Positions 7,978 through 17,530 of a DNA stretch of 64,000 nucleotides are shown here, one piece after another. The stretch covers positions 1 through 64,000 of the forward strand of contig JAHLWP010000005.1 of the NCBI GenBank assembly GCA_019057865.1. Direction: 5' to 3'. A program made the position numbers and the translations under genes. The notes under the pieces are model-generated. The model was not told where the DNA came from. It did no database searches and was given only the letters and a program-made list of their open reading frames with translations. This stretch comes from Promethearchaeota archaeon (GTDB lineage: Archaea > Asgardarchaeota > Lokiarchaeia > Sigyniarchaeales > SOKP01). Position 1 is the first letter of the stretch. Each line of letters starts with the position of its first letter.

Positions 7978-10269
7978 TTATTCAACTGGTCGAAAAATTC
8001 CTTTTTTTATTAAAGAAAGAATTGCTTCATAATCTTTTGGGGTACACACATTCTCAGGAAGTAAGTAAATAGTATGAAAGTAATTAAATTTATTTTGCTT
8101 CATAAAATCTAAAGCTCTTTTAATCATTTCTTTCTCATTTTGATTTAATTCAGCTTTTTTAGGCATTACGATTTGCAATGGATAAAGTAATGATATATTC
8201 AAATGCTTTTCCACTACATCCTTCATTCCTCGAAATGGTTGGAGATTTCCACTAAATTGATCAATTAATTTACCATAATTTTTGTATATATCATAAGCTA
8301 AAGATTCAATAGAGTATAAAAAGTTCTTAGAAGGATTTTCTTTCATTATTATGATTATTCTTAAATTTACAAATTCAACCATTAAAAGGATTGAGCCACG
8401 ATACTCTAATTTAATTGTTCGTGAGTCCTTAGTTCCTCCCAATACTTTTGTTCCAAAGTTATGCAATGCTTGTAGGTATCCCGCTATTAACGTTAAATCA
8501 AATTCTTTTTCTTCAAATGACTCTGCGTACAAATCAATACCGGATTTTTTATCAAGAACTATGATATATTTTAAATTCATAACATCGGTGCATTCTTCTA
8601 AAATTAGTTTTAATCTTTTTCTACCTCTTGTTTCGCGTTTTTTAAGGGTTGTATAACCTACGAATCCTATAAAAGCAGCAGCAATTACAATAATGCCGAT
8701 AATAAGAAATAATGAAAAATCAGGGGTAGACCCAGTAGAAACCGGGACAGAAGTGATTGTAAAACCTTGTGTTTGAACTCCTCCATCGGTTTGATTATTC
8801 CAATATAAATATGCAATATAGTTTCCTTCTAAAATACCTGAAGGTAAATCATAAGAAAATACATTATCATCAGGTGGAATAATCTTTTTTATTTCAAATT
8901 CAATAGAACCTAGGGGATCAATTAATTGAAATGTATAATTTCCAGGTAAAACAGGCGGGCTAATTGAAAATGCCAATTCTTCACCAACTTCAAATTCAGT
9001 TTTAATAGTATTGATATTAAAGTTAATGTTTGGAGAATAAGCTTTTATTTCCCATTCTGCTCCATCTGTAATTGCAATATTCGGTATGCATAAGAGATTT
9101 TCTATAGGATGGATTGTTACATTATTAGTTATATCTTCTAAATCTCTATAAATTGTAATATTCTCCCATTTTGAAGGATAATAGAATTTTACTGAACAAT
9201 TATTTGAATATCTTGTAATGGAAGGTCTTATTATCCATTCATTAGTAGAATTAACTTTAATTGTTAGTGAAGCAGGAGATGAAAAAATATTATGTGTATT
9301 CAAAAAGTAGTTTACATCGAAAATTAGATTTCCTGAATTATTATAAAAAACAGGAAGGTTAATTTGTTCACTATTAGGAGAAAAATCTAACGCTGTAAGT
9401 GGTAAATTGCCAGAACCTATAGATGACCCATTTTGAATTTCATAATATTCATTATCAATTTCAATTGTCATATTTATATCTTCTGGATAAACAGGAACTT
9501 CCGTTTCTCGAATTAATTTATATAAGAAGGGAGAATTTGATATTCCATTAGTCCAGATTTCGGTGTCAATAAATTGAGAGATTAACAAACTTGGGTATTT
9601 TGGATCAATATCATTATAATACCAATGATATCTATCATCTTCTGGAGCAATGATATTTGAACCATTTAAAACTAAAAAGTAATCTCCTTTTGGTAATGTT
9701 AAAGTTGAGGGGAAGGCTTGTAAATACCATCCTTCCACGTCTGATATATTAATGTCCATAGTCAAATATAGAGTATTATTAGGGATATCATTTACCGCAT
9801 CGTATCCTCTAATTTGAACTTGAATAATTTTAGGGGTAGTTCTAATTTCTTTCTTTCCATAAATGTATACACCTGAAAGTGTCTCGGATTCATTTAATTT
9901 AATTTGTACTGCTAAACCCCGTTGGTTGAAATTATCATTTTGAAAATAAATTTCATAGTATTTTCCAGAATAACTTTTATTTTCAATACTTTCTATCTGT
10001 GTGCCTAAATCTTTTATATTTGTGAAATTTAATTCAATATCTTCTATATTCCATGAAGAAGATGGCAATTTAACATCAATTGAATCCACATTATCATAGA
10101 AACCCTGATTAATTGAATTTTCTACCATTTCAAAATTTAAGTTAATATTGAGAGAATGCTCACTACCATTTGAGGAAATAACATCTAAGTTCTGAAATAA
10201 TACTGTAAATAGACTTAATAAGATTAAGAAAGTAAATCCTCTTTTTAATAAATTTTTTGTCTTCATCAT
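7978..10269 (-). CDS. Single-pass membrane protein: beta-rich outer domain, TM helix, cytosolic roadblock/longin domain
   Basis: The 763-residue protein starts with an uncleaved or cleavable signal (residues 1-35, core FTFLILLSLFTVLF). An outer part to about 515 follows, rich in Asn/Ser/Thr with many N-x-S/T sites. The membrane helix is at about 517-541 (FLIIGIIVIAAAFIGFVGYT) and the cytosolic part at 542-763. The cytosolic part begins with LKYIIVLDKKSGIDLYAESF, then LIAGYLQALHNFG, RTIKLEYRGSILLM and IIIIMKENPSKNFLYSIESL, a roadblock/longin fold, and ends with a helical segment (CTPKDYEAILSLIKKGIF) that could be a winged helix. Three relatives form an array at 25.9-33.1 kb. I infer a surface receptor or anchor that recruits a small GTPase; no ligand can be named. 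Confidence 0.82.
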   Translation of the reverse strand: MMKTKNLLKRGFTFLILLSLFTVLFQNLDVISSNGSEHSLNINLNFEMVENSINQGFYDNVDSIDVKLPSSSWNIEDIELNFTNIKDLGTQIESIENKSYSGKYYEIYFQNDNFNQRGLAVQIKLNESETLSGVYIYGKKEIRTTPKIIQVQIRGYDAVNDIPNNTLYLTMDINISDVEGWYLQAFPSTLTLPKGDYFLVLNGSNIIAPEDDRYHWYYNDIDPKYPSLLISQFIDTEIWTNGISNSPFLYKLIRETEVPVYPEDINMTIEIDNEYYEIQNGSSIGSGNLPLTALDFSPNSEQINLPVFYNNSGNLIFDVNYFLNTHNIFSSPASLTIKVNSTNEWIIRPSITRYSNNCSVKFYYPSKWENITIYRDLEDITNNVTIHPIENLLCIPNIAITDGAEWEIKAYSPNINFNINTIKTEFEVGEELAFSISPPVLPGNYTFQLIDPLGSIEFEIKKIIPPDDNVFSYDLPSGILEGNYIAYLYWNNQTDGGVQTQGFTITSVPVSTGSTPDFSLFLIIGIIVIAAAFIGFVGYTTLKKRETRGRKRLKLILEECTDVMNLKYIIVLDKKSGIDLYAESFEEKEFDLTLIAGYLQALHNFGTKVLGGTKDSRTIKLEYRGSILLMVEFVNLRIIIIMKENPSKNFLYSIESLAYDIYKNYGKLIDQFSGNLQPFRGMKDVVEKHLNISLLYPLQIVMPKKAELNQNEKEMIKRALDFMKQNKFNYFHTIYLLPENVCTPKDYEAILSLIKKGIFRPVE

Positions 10270-10442
10270 TCCATTTAACTAGATTCTAGTTAAAATTCTT
10301 CTTTCTTATTAAAAAATTTTTGGTTTATATTCTATTATTAATTTTTAATGAAATAATGGATTTAGTATGTTATTTATACGTAAACATAAATAATTGTATT
10401 TTTATTTCATATTTAAAATTATAAAGAGAGATTTTAGGCGAT

Positions 10443-11234
10443 ATGAAGAATATAAAGATAAAAGTAGCTGTTTTATTAGGTTTTTTAATACTTATAGTTT
10501 CATTTCAGTTTGTGACTGCGGCAAATCAATATTCTGTGGAAGTTGGTGCTCATTTCAGGTGGGATGCTACAAAATATTTCTTTCAAAAAGACGGATTAGG
10601 TCCAGGCAATGATCTTGAGTAAACTCAAACTTATTACCTAGAGTTTAATTTCACAAATTGGGGTGATATTGGAGGTTTAGAGTATCTCAATGGAACGATT
10701 AATAATAATGGAACAGTTTTTGATGATGAAATTAGTCATGAATATTATTATGGGGGTACACCTTCACAGGGTTGGGTAACTGAAATCCTTGACACAATAG
10801 GTCCATATCCAGTGCATGTTTATTTAGTCTGCGACACTGAAATTGAACAAACTACAAAACCAGACCTACAGGACCTCGCTGACATTTCATGGCTTACATT
10901 TAATGAGCCCTCAACAAACAACTTTACTCTTACTGGTACTGACGTTGTTGGAGATGTTACTACCATTTATACAGGAAATATTGAGTTCAACTCAGATAAA
11001 GTCTTGAAATATGTGTATGATGAGTTAGAAATGAAAACCAGTGATGAAACACAAAATAGGATTGACCGATATGAATGGTCTCTCACATATACACCTGGGA
11101 CGGGTACCGAATCAAATGGAGGGAATGGTGGAAATATTCCAGGATTTCAGTTATATGTTGTCATTGCCGCAATTGCGATTGGCTTTATTCTGATAATAAG
11201 AAAAAAAAACCTTTCTAACATAAAAATAAATTAA
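10443..11234 (+). pseudogene. Secreted, C-terminally anchored protein gene interrupted by an in-frame TAA
   Basis: One frame runs from ATG 10443 to the stop at 11234 (264 codons) with a single internal stop, TAA at 10620-10622 (codon 60). Before it is a clear signal peptide (KVAVLLGFLILIVSFQFVTA). After it the reading continues sensibly (TQTYYLEFNFTNWGDIGGLE, later PVHVYLVCDTEIEQTT). The C-terminus is a Gly-rich linker, IPGF, a hydrophobic helix and RKKN, like archaeal C-terminal sorting or anchor signals. The downstream part alone can be read from a GTG at 10812 but would lack the signal. Either the gene was recently killed by a nonsense change or the base is a sequence error. TAA recoding is not expected. 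Function unknown. Confidence 0.7.
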
Positions 11235-11264
11235 TCCAATATTTTTTCTTAATTTTATTATTTA

Positions 11265-11483
11265 TTAATATCTTTTTTTCATCCATATTACATATTGTAT
11301 CCTTGTTAATAATAAAATACTACCGAGTAATAAAGCAATACCAATAGCCATCAATAATGGAGATGCTTTTTCTGGTGAGCTTATATATGAGATTACCCAG
11401 ATAATCAATAATACTATAGCTGTAATTATGATTATCAAAGAATAGTTCCTAATCTTGGTGTCAAATTTATCTAATTCTTCCAT
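11265..11483 (-). CDS. Small two-helix membrane protein
   Basis: The 72-residue protein has a charged N-terminus (MEELDKFDTKIRN), a first membrane helix at about 14-33 (YSLIIIITAIVLLIIWVISY), a short loop SSPEKAS, a second helix at about 42-60 (LLMAIGIALLLGSILLLT) and a basic end (WMKKRY). No family is recognised. It lies convergent to the interrupted secreted-protein gene. Clean hydrophobic segments and a proper ATG support it as a real gene. Confidence 0.6.
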   Translation of the reverse strand: MEELDKFDTKIRNYSLIIIITAIVLLIIWVISYISSPEKASPLLMAIGIALLLGSILLLTRIQYVIWMKKRY

Positions 11484-11693
11484 TTTAACTTTAAATTTAC
11501 ACAGATTATTTGAATTATCTTTAAGATATGAAAGACTAAATGAATTAAAGTTAAATATATAAAAAAATATTTCCTTAAAGCATCTTGAAAATTAATTCTT
11601 GAAAAAATGTTAAAATATTTATTTATTTATTATATTTTCTCGTTTAACCAGCATAATCTATAATAGGATTTCTTAATTTGATAGGATTATAAT

Positions 11694-12182
11694 ATGCAGA
11701 ATAAAAATTTCTCATCATTGAAAGTTTCCCTTATAATACAAATAAATAATTTAATAACTATTTATGAGCAAAAGGCAGAATGTGGAATATTTTTTAAGCT
11801 TAATCAAGAAAAATCACCTTTAGACATTATTGGGGTATTAGATTTTTTAAAATACAAGATTAAAAAATGGGGAAATACAAATCTCTTCAGCTATCATGGT
11901 GATTTATTTAATGGCAGTACTATTCTTGTAGTTGGAGCAAGAAATCTTGAAGAAGCTATAAGCATAATGATTTATATGTTTTTAACTAACGTTGTAGATA
12001 ATGAGTACGAAATCAACAATCTAATCGAAAAATTAGGCTCTTCAAATGATATTGAACAGTATTTAAGAAACAACATTTCTAAAAACATAAAAAAAGGATA
12101 TCCAAGCAATTCAGACCTGGAAATGGAATTAAAAAATCATTTAGAAGGTCTTATTAAAAGTGAAAATAATTCTACAACCTAA
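11694..12182 (+). CDS. Hypothetical soluble protein, 162 residues
   Basis: I do not recognise this protein. It has a mixed alpha/beta pattern with no membrane segment. The N-terminal part has two amphipathic stretches (SLKVSLIIQINNLITIYEQK, then CGIFFKLNQ). The centre has a strand-like STILVVGARNLEEAISIMIY, and the C-terminal third is charged and helical (DLEMELKNHLEGLIKSE). The centre is loosely like the small roadblock or dynein-light-chain-like folds of this genome, but no motif settles it. The ATG at 11694 follows an AT-rich leader, and the gene is convergent with the MFS transporter at 12210-13493. Confidence 0.6.
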   Translation: MQNKNFSSLKVSLIIQINNLITIYEQKAECGIFFKLNQEKSPLDIIGVLDFLKYKIKKWGNTNLFSYHGDLFNGSTILVVGARNLEEAISIMIYMFLTNVVDNEYEINNLIEKLGSSNDIEQYLRNNISKNIKKGYPSNSDLEMELKNHLEGLIKSENNSTT

Positions 12183-12209
12183 ATTTAAGAACCATATTTA
12201 TTAATTCTA

Positions 12210-13493
12210 TTAAATCTGCTCTTTTTTAATATTTCGTGACAGATACAATAAAATGAAGAAAACTAATAGCCCTAAAAATATCAGAAAATTGTGTATTGCA
12301 TATAGTTGAATTTCTACAACGTATCCTGCTATTATAGGAGTTACCCCAAATCCCATTCCTACTATAATTTCATTAATGGTTGCATATCTTGTTGAGTTCT
12401 CAGCTGTTCCATATTCAAGCATGATTTTCATTCCAACTCCATGTATTAATCCTAAGAAAAGCCCAATAATAGCTGTTATAATCGAAATATACCAGATATT
12501 TCCCAAAAGAACAACTGTGAATGCAATTAGGGCCACTGCTATAACACTTACCAGAGTGGCTATTTTTCTACTATAGATTTTCATTGAATTTATCCAGGTT
12601 AAACCTAATAATTGCATAAATTGTGTTCCACATTGTACAAGATAGGTTAGATAAGAAAATTCATTAGATAAAAGGGCTTTTAGAAGAATAGGATAGCCAA
12701 AAATAAAAATTGATTTTGATATTGTTAAAAACATTATACAAATCCATGAAAAGAGTACAGAGTATACAATCATAGGTGTTTGTGAGTTGACTACTAAATC
12801 TTCTTTAATATCTAAGTGAGAAAGGGGGTCTTCTGATTGATAAATTACGCTTTCTTTTAAAATAGCAGGACTTTTTTCCTTTTGTATGAAGAAACTTAAA
12901 GGGATTAATAGAAATGATAATAACCAAGAAATTATCATTGCAGAATAATCATTCAAAGAAAATGCCCAAAGAAAACCGACAAGAAGCCCTATTATAAAAC
13001 CAGAATTCCAAGAAAGGTTAAACATTGCAAAATTCTTCTTAGATTTTTCAATACTACTTACTTTTTGCCACTTACTTAATAGAATAAGACAATTTGGCCA
13101 AAATAATCCCAATGTTAATCCTAATAATACACGACAGATAATTAAAAACCAAGCCACAGGGTATAATATTTGAGCTACCGTTAGAAAAGGAGTTAAAATT
13201 GAGCTTAAAATAAGCGCTTTTCGAATCCCTAAAAATCTTTTTGTTAGTAATTGTCCTATTATCGGTGCAACAATGTAAATGAGTGCTCCCGCAGATGATA
13301 TGAAACCTAAAGTACTTGCTCTAATATCTATTACAAAATAGAGATAATTTAACAGAGCTCTTTCAAAAATTGAAACATAAAATAGCCTAACAAAGGCAAG
13401 CAAAAATATTGGCCACGCTCGATAACCTTCCACAGAATAATTGGTAATAACCTTATTATCTTGATATGTAGGAGATTTTCTCGAGGTTTCCAT
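12210..13493 (-). CDS. Major facilitator superfamily transporter
   Basis: The 427-residue protein has about 12 hydrophobic segments in two groups of six separated by a charged loop near residues 205-240 (QKEKSPAILKESVIYQSE). Between helices 2 and 3 it has QLLTKRFLGIRKALILSS, the position of the MFS signature loop, though the classic GxxxDRxGRR is poorly kept. Helix 4-5 carries LLGLTLGLFWPNCLIL. The family moves small solutes by proton or other ion coupling. The substrate cannot be inferred. It is monocistronic with an ordinary ATG. Confidence 0.85.
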   Translation of the reverse strand: METSRKSPTYQDNKVITNYSVEGYRAWPIFLLAFVRLFYVSIFERALLNYLYFVIDIRASTLGFISSAGALIYIVAPIIGQLLTKRFLGIRKALILSSILTPFLTVAQILYPVAWFLIICRVLLGLTLGLFWPNCLILLSKWQKVSSIEKSKKNFAMFNLSWNSGFIIGLLVGFLWAFSLNDYSAMIISWLLSFLLIPLSFFIQKEKSPAILKESVIYQSEDPLSHLDIKEDLVVNSQTPMIVYSVLFSWICIMFLTISKSIFIFGYPILLKALLSNEFSYLTYLVQCGTQFMQLLGLTWINSMKIYSRKIATLVSVIAVALIAFTVVLLGNIWYISIITAIIGLFLGLIHGVGMKIMLEYGTAENSTRYATINEIIVGMGFGVTPIIAGYVVEIQLYAIHNFLIFLGLLVFFILLYLSRNIKKEQI

Positions 13494-13704
13494 TATTCAA
13501 TGCCTTTTTCAATTTAATTAAAAATTAAAATAGTACTTTCCTCAAATATTTTCTTAAAATTCAAAAAGGTTCGAAATGTATTTGGATATCATTAAATATA
13601 ATTAATTTAAACTTGAATTTGAAAATGAGCTTAGATAAGGAATTTTTGGGATTGATATGTGAAAAGTATTAACAATAGTATACAATTGATTTATTATGCT
13701 TTTA

Positions 13705-14544
13705 TTAAAAGATATTAAATCCAGCATTTTTGAATGCTTGAATTTGTTTTTTATTCAATTCGACCATTGCCTTAGAGGGGTAACGCAATTTAAATAAGAA
13801 CTGGGCATGATTCCTTATCTCTAACTTTTTCATCATTTGTTTAACCAGTTTTATCCAACTAGTTTTATGTTGTTTACTTGCCTCAATAACTTCAATATAA
13901 GCTTTTTCAAGATATTTATCTACATTTTCATCGAAATCCCCATATTTATTATTATAAGCTTCTGCTATCTCGTCATCACTTAAAATTTTGTATTTTTCAT
14001 TATGAGCAATTAAGTTATGTTTTAATTTAGGTATATTTTTTGGAATAGATTCGGGATATCCTATTGATAAAACCATCATAGGAAGTACATACTTAGGTAT
14101 TGAAAAATATTCCCTCACATCATCAATCTTAGATTGAATTGAGCCCACGTAAACGGATCCGAGTCCATAACTTTCAGCTAAGATGACAACATTTTGGGCA
14201 GCGCCCATAAGATCAGCATAGGCAATTAAAAAATGCGAAAGCGAATTTTCTCCTTGAAAGTCCGTATCAGACTTGAGTGTCCATTTTTTTATCCTATAAA
14301 AATCAATACAAAAAATCATGGATAGAGGCGCATTTTCAACCCATGGTTGACCTCCAACAAATTCTGTTAGTTTTTTCCTTCCCTCGACCTTTTGTATAAT
14401 GATAATTGATATAGGTTGTATATTTCCTCCTGATGGAGCATTATTAGCAACTTGGACAAGGTTATTAATGATCTCGTCTGGAATTTTTGTATCTTTAAAG
14501 CATCTAACAGATCGACGTTTGATCATTAAATCAAAAAGATTCAT
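13705..14544 (-). CDS. Nitroreductase-family FMN oxidoreductase
   Basis: The first 200 residues of this 279-residue protein are a standard nitroreductase domain. They show LMIKRRSVRCFKDTKIPDE at the N-terminus (FMN phosphate site), NNAPSGGNIQPISIIII at about residues 34-50, and ESYGLGSVYVGSI with VLPMMVLSIGYPE near 130-175. Such enzymes reduce nitro, quinone or flavin-like substrates with NAD(P)H through FMN. The last 80 residues are a charged helical extension (VDKYLEKAYIEVIEASKQHK) not typical of small nitroreductases. It is divergent from the aldo/keto reductase at 14654 with 109 bases between starts, which suggests a shared redox role. Confidence 0.88.
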   Translation of the reverse strand: MNLFDLMIKRRSVRCFKDTKIPDEIINNLVQVANNAPSGGNIQPISIIIIQKVEGRKKLTEFVGGQPWVENAPLSMIFCIDFYRIKKWTLKSDTDFQGENSLSHFLIAYADLMGAAQNVVILAESYGLGSVYVGSIQSKIDDVREYFSIPKYVLPMMVLSIGYPESIPKNIPKLKHNLIAHNEKYKILSDDEIAEAYNNKYGDFDENVDKYLEKAYIEVIEASKQHKTSWIKLVKQMMKKLEIRNHAQFLFKLRYPSKAMVELNKKQIQAFKNAGFNIF

Positions 14545-14653
14545 AATTCATCTGAAATATAGATATCATTTTAGTTTATGTATATCCTACTTAAACGAAA
14601 AATTAATATTTCTTAACATATCTATTTACAAAAACAATAATATTTAGATTATT

Positions 14654-15871
14654 ATGAAGTATCGAAAAATGGGTTCATTGGATTGGGAAGTATCTGCTTT
14701 AGGTTTTGGGGCTATGCGATTGCCAGTGAATCAGCAATTCAAGATTATTGAAGAAGAAGCAATTAAGATGATTCGTTATGCAATTGATCATGATGTAAAT
14801 TATATTGACACAGCATATCCATATCATGATGGTTATAGCGAAGTACTAGTAGGAAAAGCATTAAAAGATGGTTATCGTGAAAAAGTTAATCTCACTACAA
14901 AGCTACCTATTTGGTTAGTTAAGGAAAGAGAGGATTTTGACAAATATCTTAATGAACAAATTGGAAGATTACAAACAAATCCAGATATTTATCTATTCCA
15001 TGGATTAAACAAAGGACGATTAGAAAAAATTAAAAAGTTTAATTTAATCGAAAAAATGGAAGAAGCTAGAGATATTGGCTTATTTCAATACATAGGTTTC
15101 TCATTTCATGATAGTTTTGAAGTATTTCAAGAGATAATTGATTATTATGATTGGGACTGTTGTCAAATCCAACATAATTATCTAGATATCGATTATCAAG
15201 CAGGTACTAAAGGATTAAAATATGCTGGAAGTAAAAACATTGCTGTTATTATTATGGAACCAATTCGTGGCGGGAAATTGGCTATTCCAGAGAATAAATT
15301 AGAGACAAAGCCAGAGATTAAGGAAGTATTGGAAAATTCAAATGTAAAAAGGAGTATGGCTGATTGGGCTTTACAATTCCTTTGGAATCAACCTGAAGTT
15401 TCAGTTGTATTAAGTGGTATGAGTACTATGCAACAAGTTATAGAAAATGTAGAATCTGCTGATAAATCAGGAATTAATATTCTATCTGAAGAAGAATTAC
15501 AAACAATTTCTAATTTGCGAAAAGCATACAAGAAATATGATATAGTACTTTGCACAAGTTGTGGATATTGTATGCCCTGCCCAAATGGAGTAACTATTCC
15601 AAGCGTTCTAATGTTAATGAATGAAATTGCATATTGGGGTGAAAGACGTAAACCAAGAATTGCATTTTTTTATAATAGAATGGCTAAAACCCGAGAAGAT
15701 TTAGAAAAAAAGATATCAGAAGGAGAAGAAGCTGAAGGAGCAGCCTCTCTATGTATCCAATGTGAGGAATGTCTGGATAAATGCCCACAACAAATTGGTA
15801 TTCCAGATATAATGGAAAAGGCAAACGCTATTTTTAAAGATAACAAAAAAGTCTCAGAAGTTCTAGAATAA
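14654..15871 (+). CDS. Aldo/keto reductase with C-terminal 4Fe-4S ferredoxin domain
   Basis: The N-terminal 290 residues of this 405-residue protein are an aldo/keto reductase barrel: YRKMGSLDWEVSALGFGAMR, the active-site DTAYPYHDG (Asp and Tyr), LTTKLP (Lys) and LFHGL (His). The C-terminal part carries cysteine groups CTSCGYCMPCPNGVTIP and CIQCEECLDKCPQQIGIP, a pattern seen in ferredoxin-linked aldo/keto reductases of anaerobes. It probably reduces a carbonyl with electrons exchanged between NAD(P)H and ferredoxin-type clusters. It sits in a cluster with two nitroreductases and an alcohol dehydrogenase. Complete, with ATG start. Confidence 0.92.
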   Translation: MKYRKMGSLDWEVSALGFGAMRLPVNQQFKIIEEEAIKMIRYAIDHDVNYIDTAYPYHDGYSEVLVGKALKDGYREKVNLTTKLPIWLVKEREDFDKYLNEQIGRLQTNPDIYLFHGLNKGRLEKIKKFNLIEKMEEARDIGLFQYIGFSFHDSFEVFQEIIDYYDWDCCQIQHNYLDIDYQAGTKGLKYAGSKNIAVIIMEPIRGGKLAIPENKLETKPEIKEVLENSNVKRSMADWALQFLWNQPEVSVVLSGMSTMQQVIENVESADKSGINILSEEELQTISNLRKAYKKYDIVLCTSCGYCMPCPNGVTIPSVLMLMNEIAYWGERRKPRIAFFYNRMAKTREDLEKKISEGEEAEGAASLCIQCEECLDKCPQQIGIPDIMEKANAIFKDNKKVSEVLE

Positions 15872-16011
15872 AATAATTTACTTACTACTTTTTAGAACTT
15901 ATTATTAATTATTTAGTTTTAATAGATTGTTTATAGATAAGTTTCAACTAATGATTAAGTTATGAAACTTAAATTATACCAGAGGATTTCTTAAATTTTG
16001 AAAGTTCAATC

Positions 16012-17184
16012 TTAATCTTTCCTTTTATAACTTTTCTTAATAAGATTGATCACCTCTTCTAGATTCGGAACTCTTGGATGTATTGAATAATTCCGAAGTT
16101 TTAATGTATCATTGGCTATTGCTTCGAATTCGCTTTCAGGTACATTTTTGTCCTTTAAATTCATCCACATACCAATTTTTTTTAGGAATAAATTAATTTC
16201 ATTGCAACATTTCTCAGCTGCAACCTTATCAGATTCATTTTTTAAATCATGGTTAAAGAGACGACCTACAATCGCAAATTTAGGAATTGCATGTTCCCAT
16301 GTCCATTGATTAATTTCAGGGTACATGATTGCAAGACTCTCTCCATGCATTATTTCGGAAACGTGCCCTCCAATTGCCATACTTATTCCATGAGGAAGTG
16401 TCGTTCCTATATTTGTAATTGAAATCCCACCAAGAGTAGCTGTATATGAGAGTGCCTCTCGTGCCTCCCTATCTGATCCATTTTTAATTGCAAGAGGAAG
16501 GTATTTAATAACCTTTTTTAACGAATCGATTGCCAAAAGATCGATAAAATCGGAAGCATTCTTGTTTAATAGACTTTCAAATGAGTGACAAAAAGCGTCA
16601 AAACCAGTTGATGCTGTAATATGTGGTGGAACAGTGAGTGTGAGTTCAGGATCAATAAAGCTAACCCTCGGAGTAAGTGTCCAATCAGCAAGCACACTTT
16701 TAAATTTTTCATCAGGATTTTTTATAACTGACATATTAGTAACCTCTGCTCCTGTACCTGCTGTAGTTGGAACTGCTATAATTGGAAGTACTTTTTTACT
16801 TTCAAATCGTTGTTGTCCTAAACGGTAATTCCACACATCACCTTCATGTGTAGCGCCAACAGCAATAGCTTTTGCAGTATCAATACTAGAACCGCCCCCT
16901 ACTCCTAAAACAACGTCAATTTTATTATATTTAGCCATCTCCGAGCCTATATTTACACAATCGTTTGTAGGATTGGGTATAACCCCATCAAAATGAAATA
17001 TTTCTATTCCTGCTTCAATGCATAAACTTTTTACTTTTTCAAAGACATGTTCTAAAGCAGGAAATGGTTTAACAGTAACCAATAAACATCTTTTTCCCAT
17101 TCTTGCAATAACCCTCCCTATCTCATTTACACCCCCCCATCCAAATCTAATCCGAGTTGGCTGATAAAAGTTGAAATTTCTCAT
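16012..17184 (-). CDS. Iron-containing alcohol dehydrogenase
   Basis: The 390-residue protein is a group III (Fe-dependent) alcohol dehydrogenase. Seen are the nucleotide-binding GVGGGSSIDTAKAIAV at about residues 95-110, VPTTAGTGAEVTNMSVI near 139-155, and metal ligands in TGFDAFCHSFE and TLPHGISMAIGGH. It would interconvert an alcohol and an aldehyde with NAD(P)H, in keeping with its place among aldo/keto reductase and nitroreductase genes. The gene is single and complete. Substrate specificity cannot be read; 1,2-propanediol/butanol-type dehydrogenases share this layout. Confidence 0.93.
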   Translation of the reverse strand: MRNFNFYQPTRIRFGWGGVNEIGRVIARMGKRCLLVTVKPFPALEHVFEKVKSLCIEAGIEIFHFDGVIPNPTNDCVNIGSEMAKYNKIDVVLGVGGGSSIDTAKAIAVGATHEGDVWNYRLGQQRFESKKVLPIIAVPTTAGTGAEVTNMSVIKNPDEKFKSVLADWTLTPRVSFIDPELTLTVPPHITASTGFDAFCHSFESLLNKNASDFIDLLAIDSLKKVIKYLPLAIKNGSDREAREALSYTATLGGISITNIGTTLPHGISMAIGGHVSEIMHGESLAIMYPEINQWTWEHAIPKFAIVGRLFNHDLKNESDKVAAEKCCNEINLFLKKIGMWMNLKDKNVPESEFEAIANDTLKLRNYSIHPRVPNLEEVINLIKKSYKRKD

Positions 17185-17304
17185 ATTCTTTCCTCCATTA
17201 CTTAAAAAAATTAAAAAATTTTAATTTGCATAGTTTTTTACCCTTTTTTAGTATTATATCCTTATTAATATCCTATCCTATATTATTTTTATTTTGAAAC
17301 AAAA

Positions 17305-17370
17305 GATTATATAGATAAGAGATATCCAATTCAAAAAAATTAAAAATTTCAGAAGTTTGAAGTGATTAAT
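17305..17370. repeat. Imperfect direct repeat, copy A, before the ferredoxin-nitroreductase gene
   Basis: About 66 bases here, starting GATTATATAGATAAGAGAT and ending TTTGAAGTGATTAA, match copy B at 17465-17530 at roughly three of four positions. Copy B contains the TTGAAGTGTTTAA that includes the GTG start of the gene at 17522. The rest of the 337-base gap holds no gene that I can support. Confidence 0.5.
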
Positions 17371-17464
17371 TCACTTACAATTTTTTATTATATTTTTTTC
17401 TTTCCTTTTGTAACTATTTCTAAAAAGTTTAGCGGATTGGATGTTAAAAAGTTGAATAAATGAA

Positions 17465-17530
17465 GATCATATAAATAAGTGATAAGCAATTCATAAAAAT
17501 AAATAAATTTAGAATTTTGAAGTGTTTAAA
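17465..17530. repeat. Imperfect direct repeat, copy B, overlapping the start of the ferredoxin-nitroreductase gene
   Basis: This stretch starts GATCATATAAATAAGTGAT and ends TTTGAAGTGTTTAA. It is exactly 160 bases downstream of copy A. It spans the probable TATA-like ATATAAATA (about 17469-17477) and the GTG start. Copy A may be a duplicated promoter-plus-start whose reading frame closes after a short distance. Confidence 0.5.

Noticed and set aside
10394-10612. 72-codon open frame over the start of the secreted-protein gene
   Set aside because: It is in another frame, Cys- and Phe-rich without pattern, while the frame from ATG 10443 gives a clear signal peptide.
16112-16828. Plus-strand frames within the iron alcohol dehydrogenase gene
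   Set aside because: Shadows of the real minus-strand gene, which has all family motifs.
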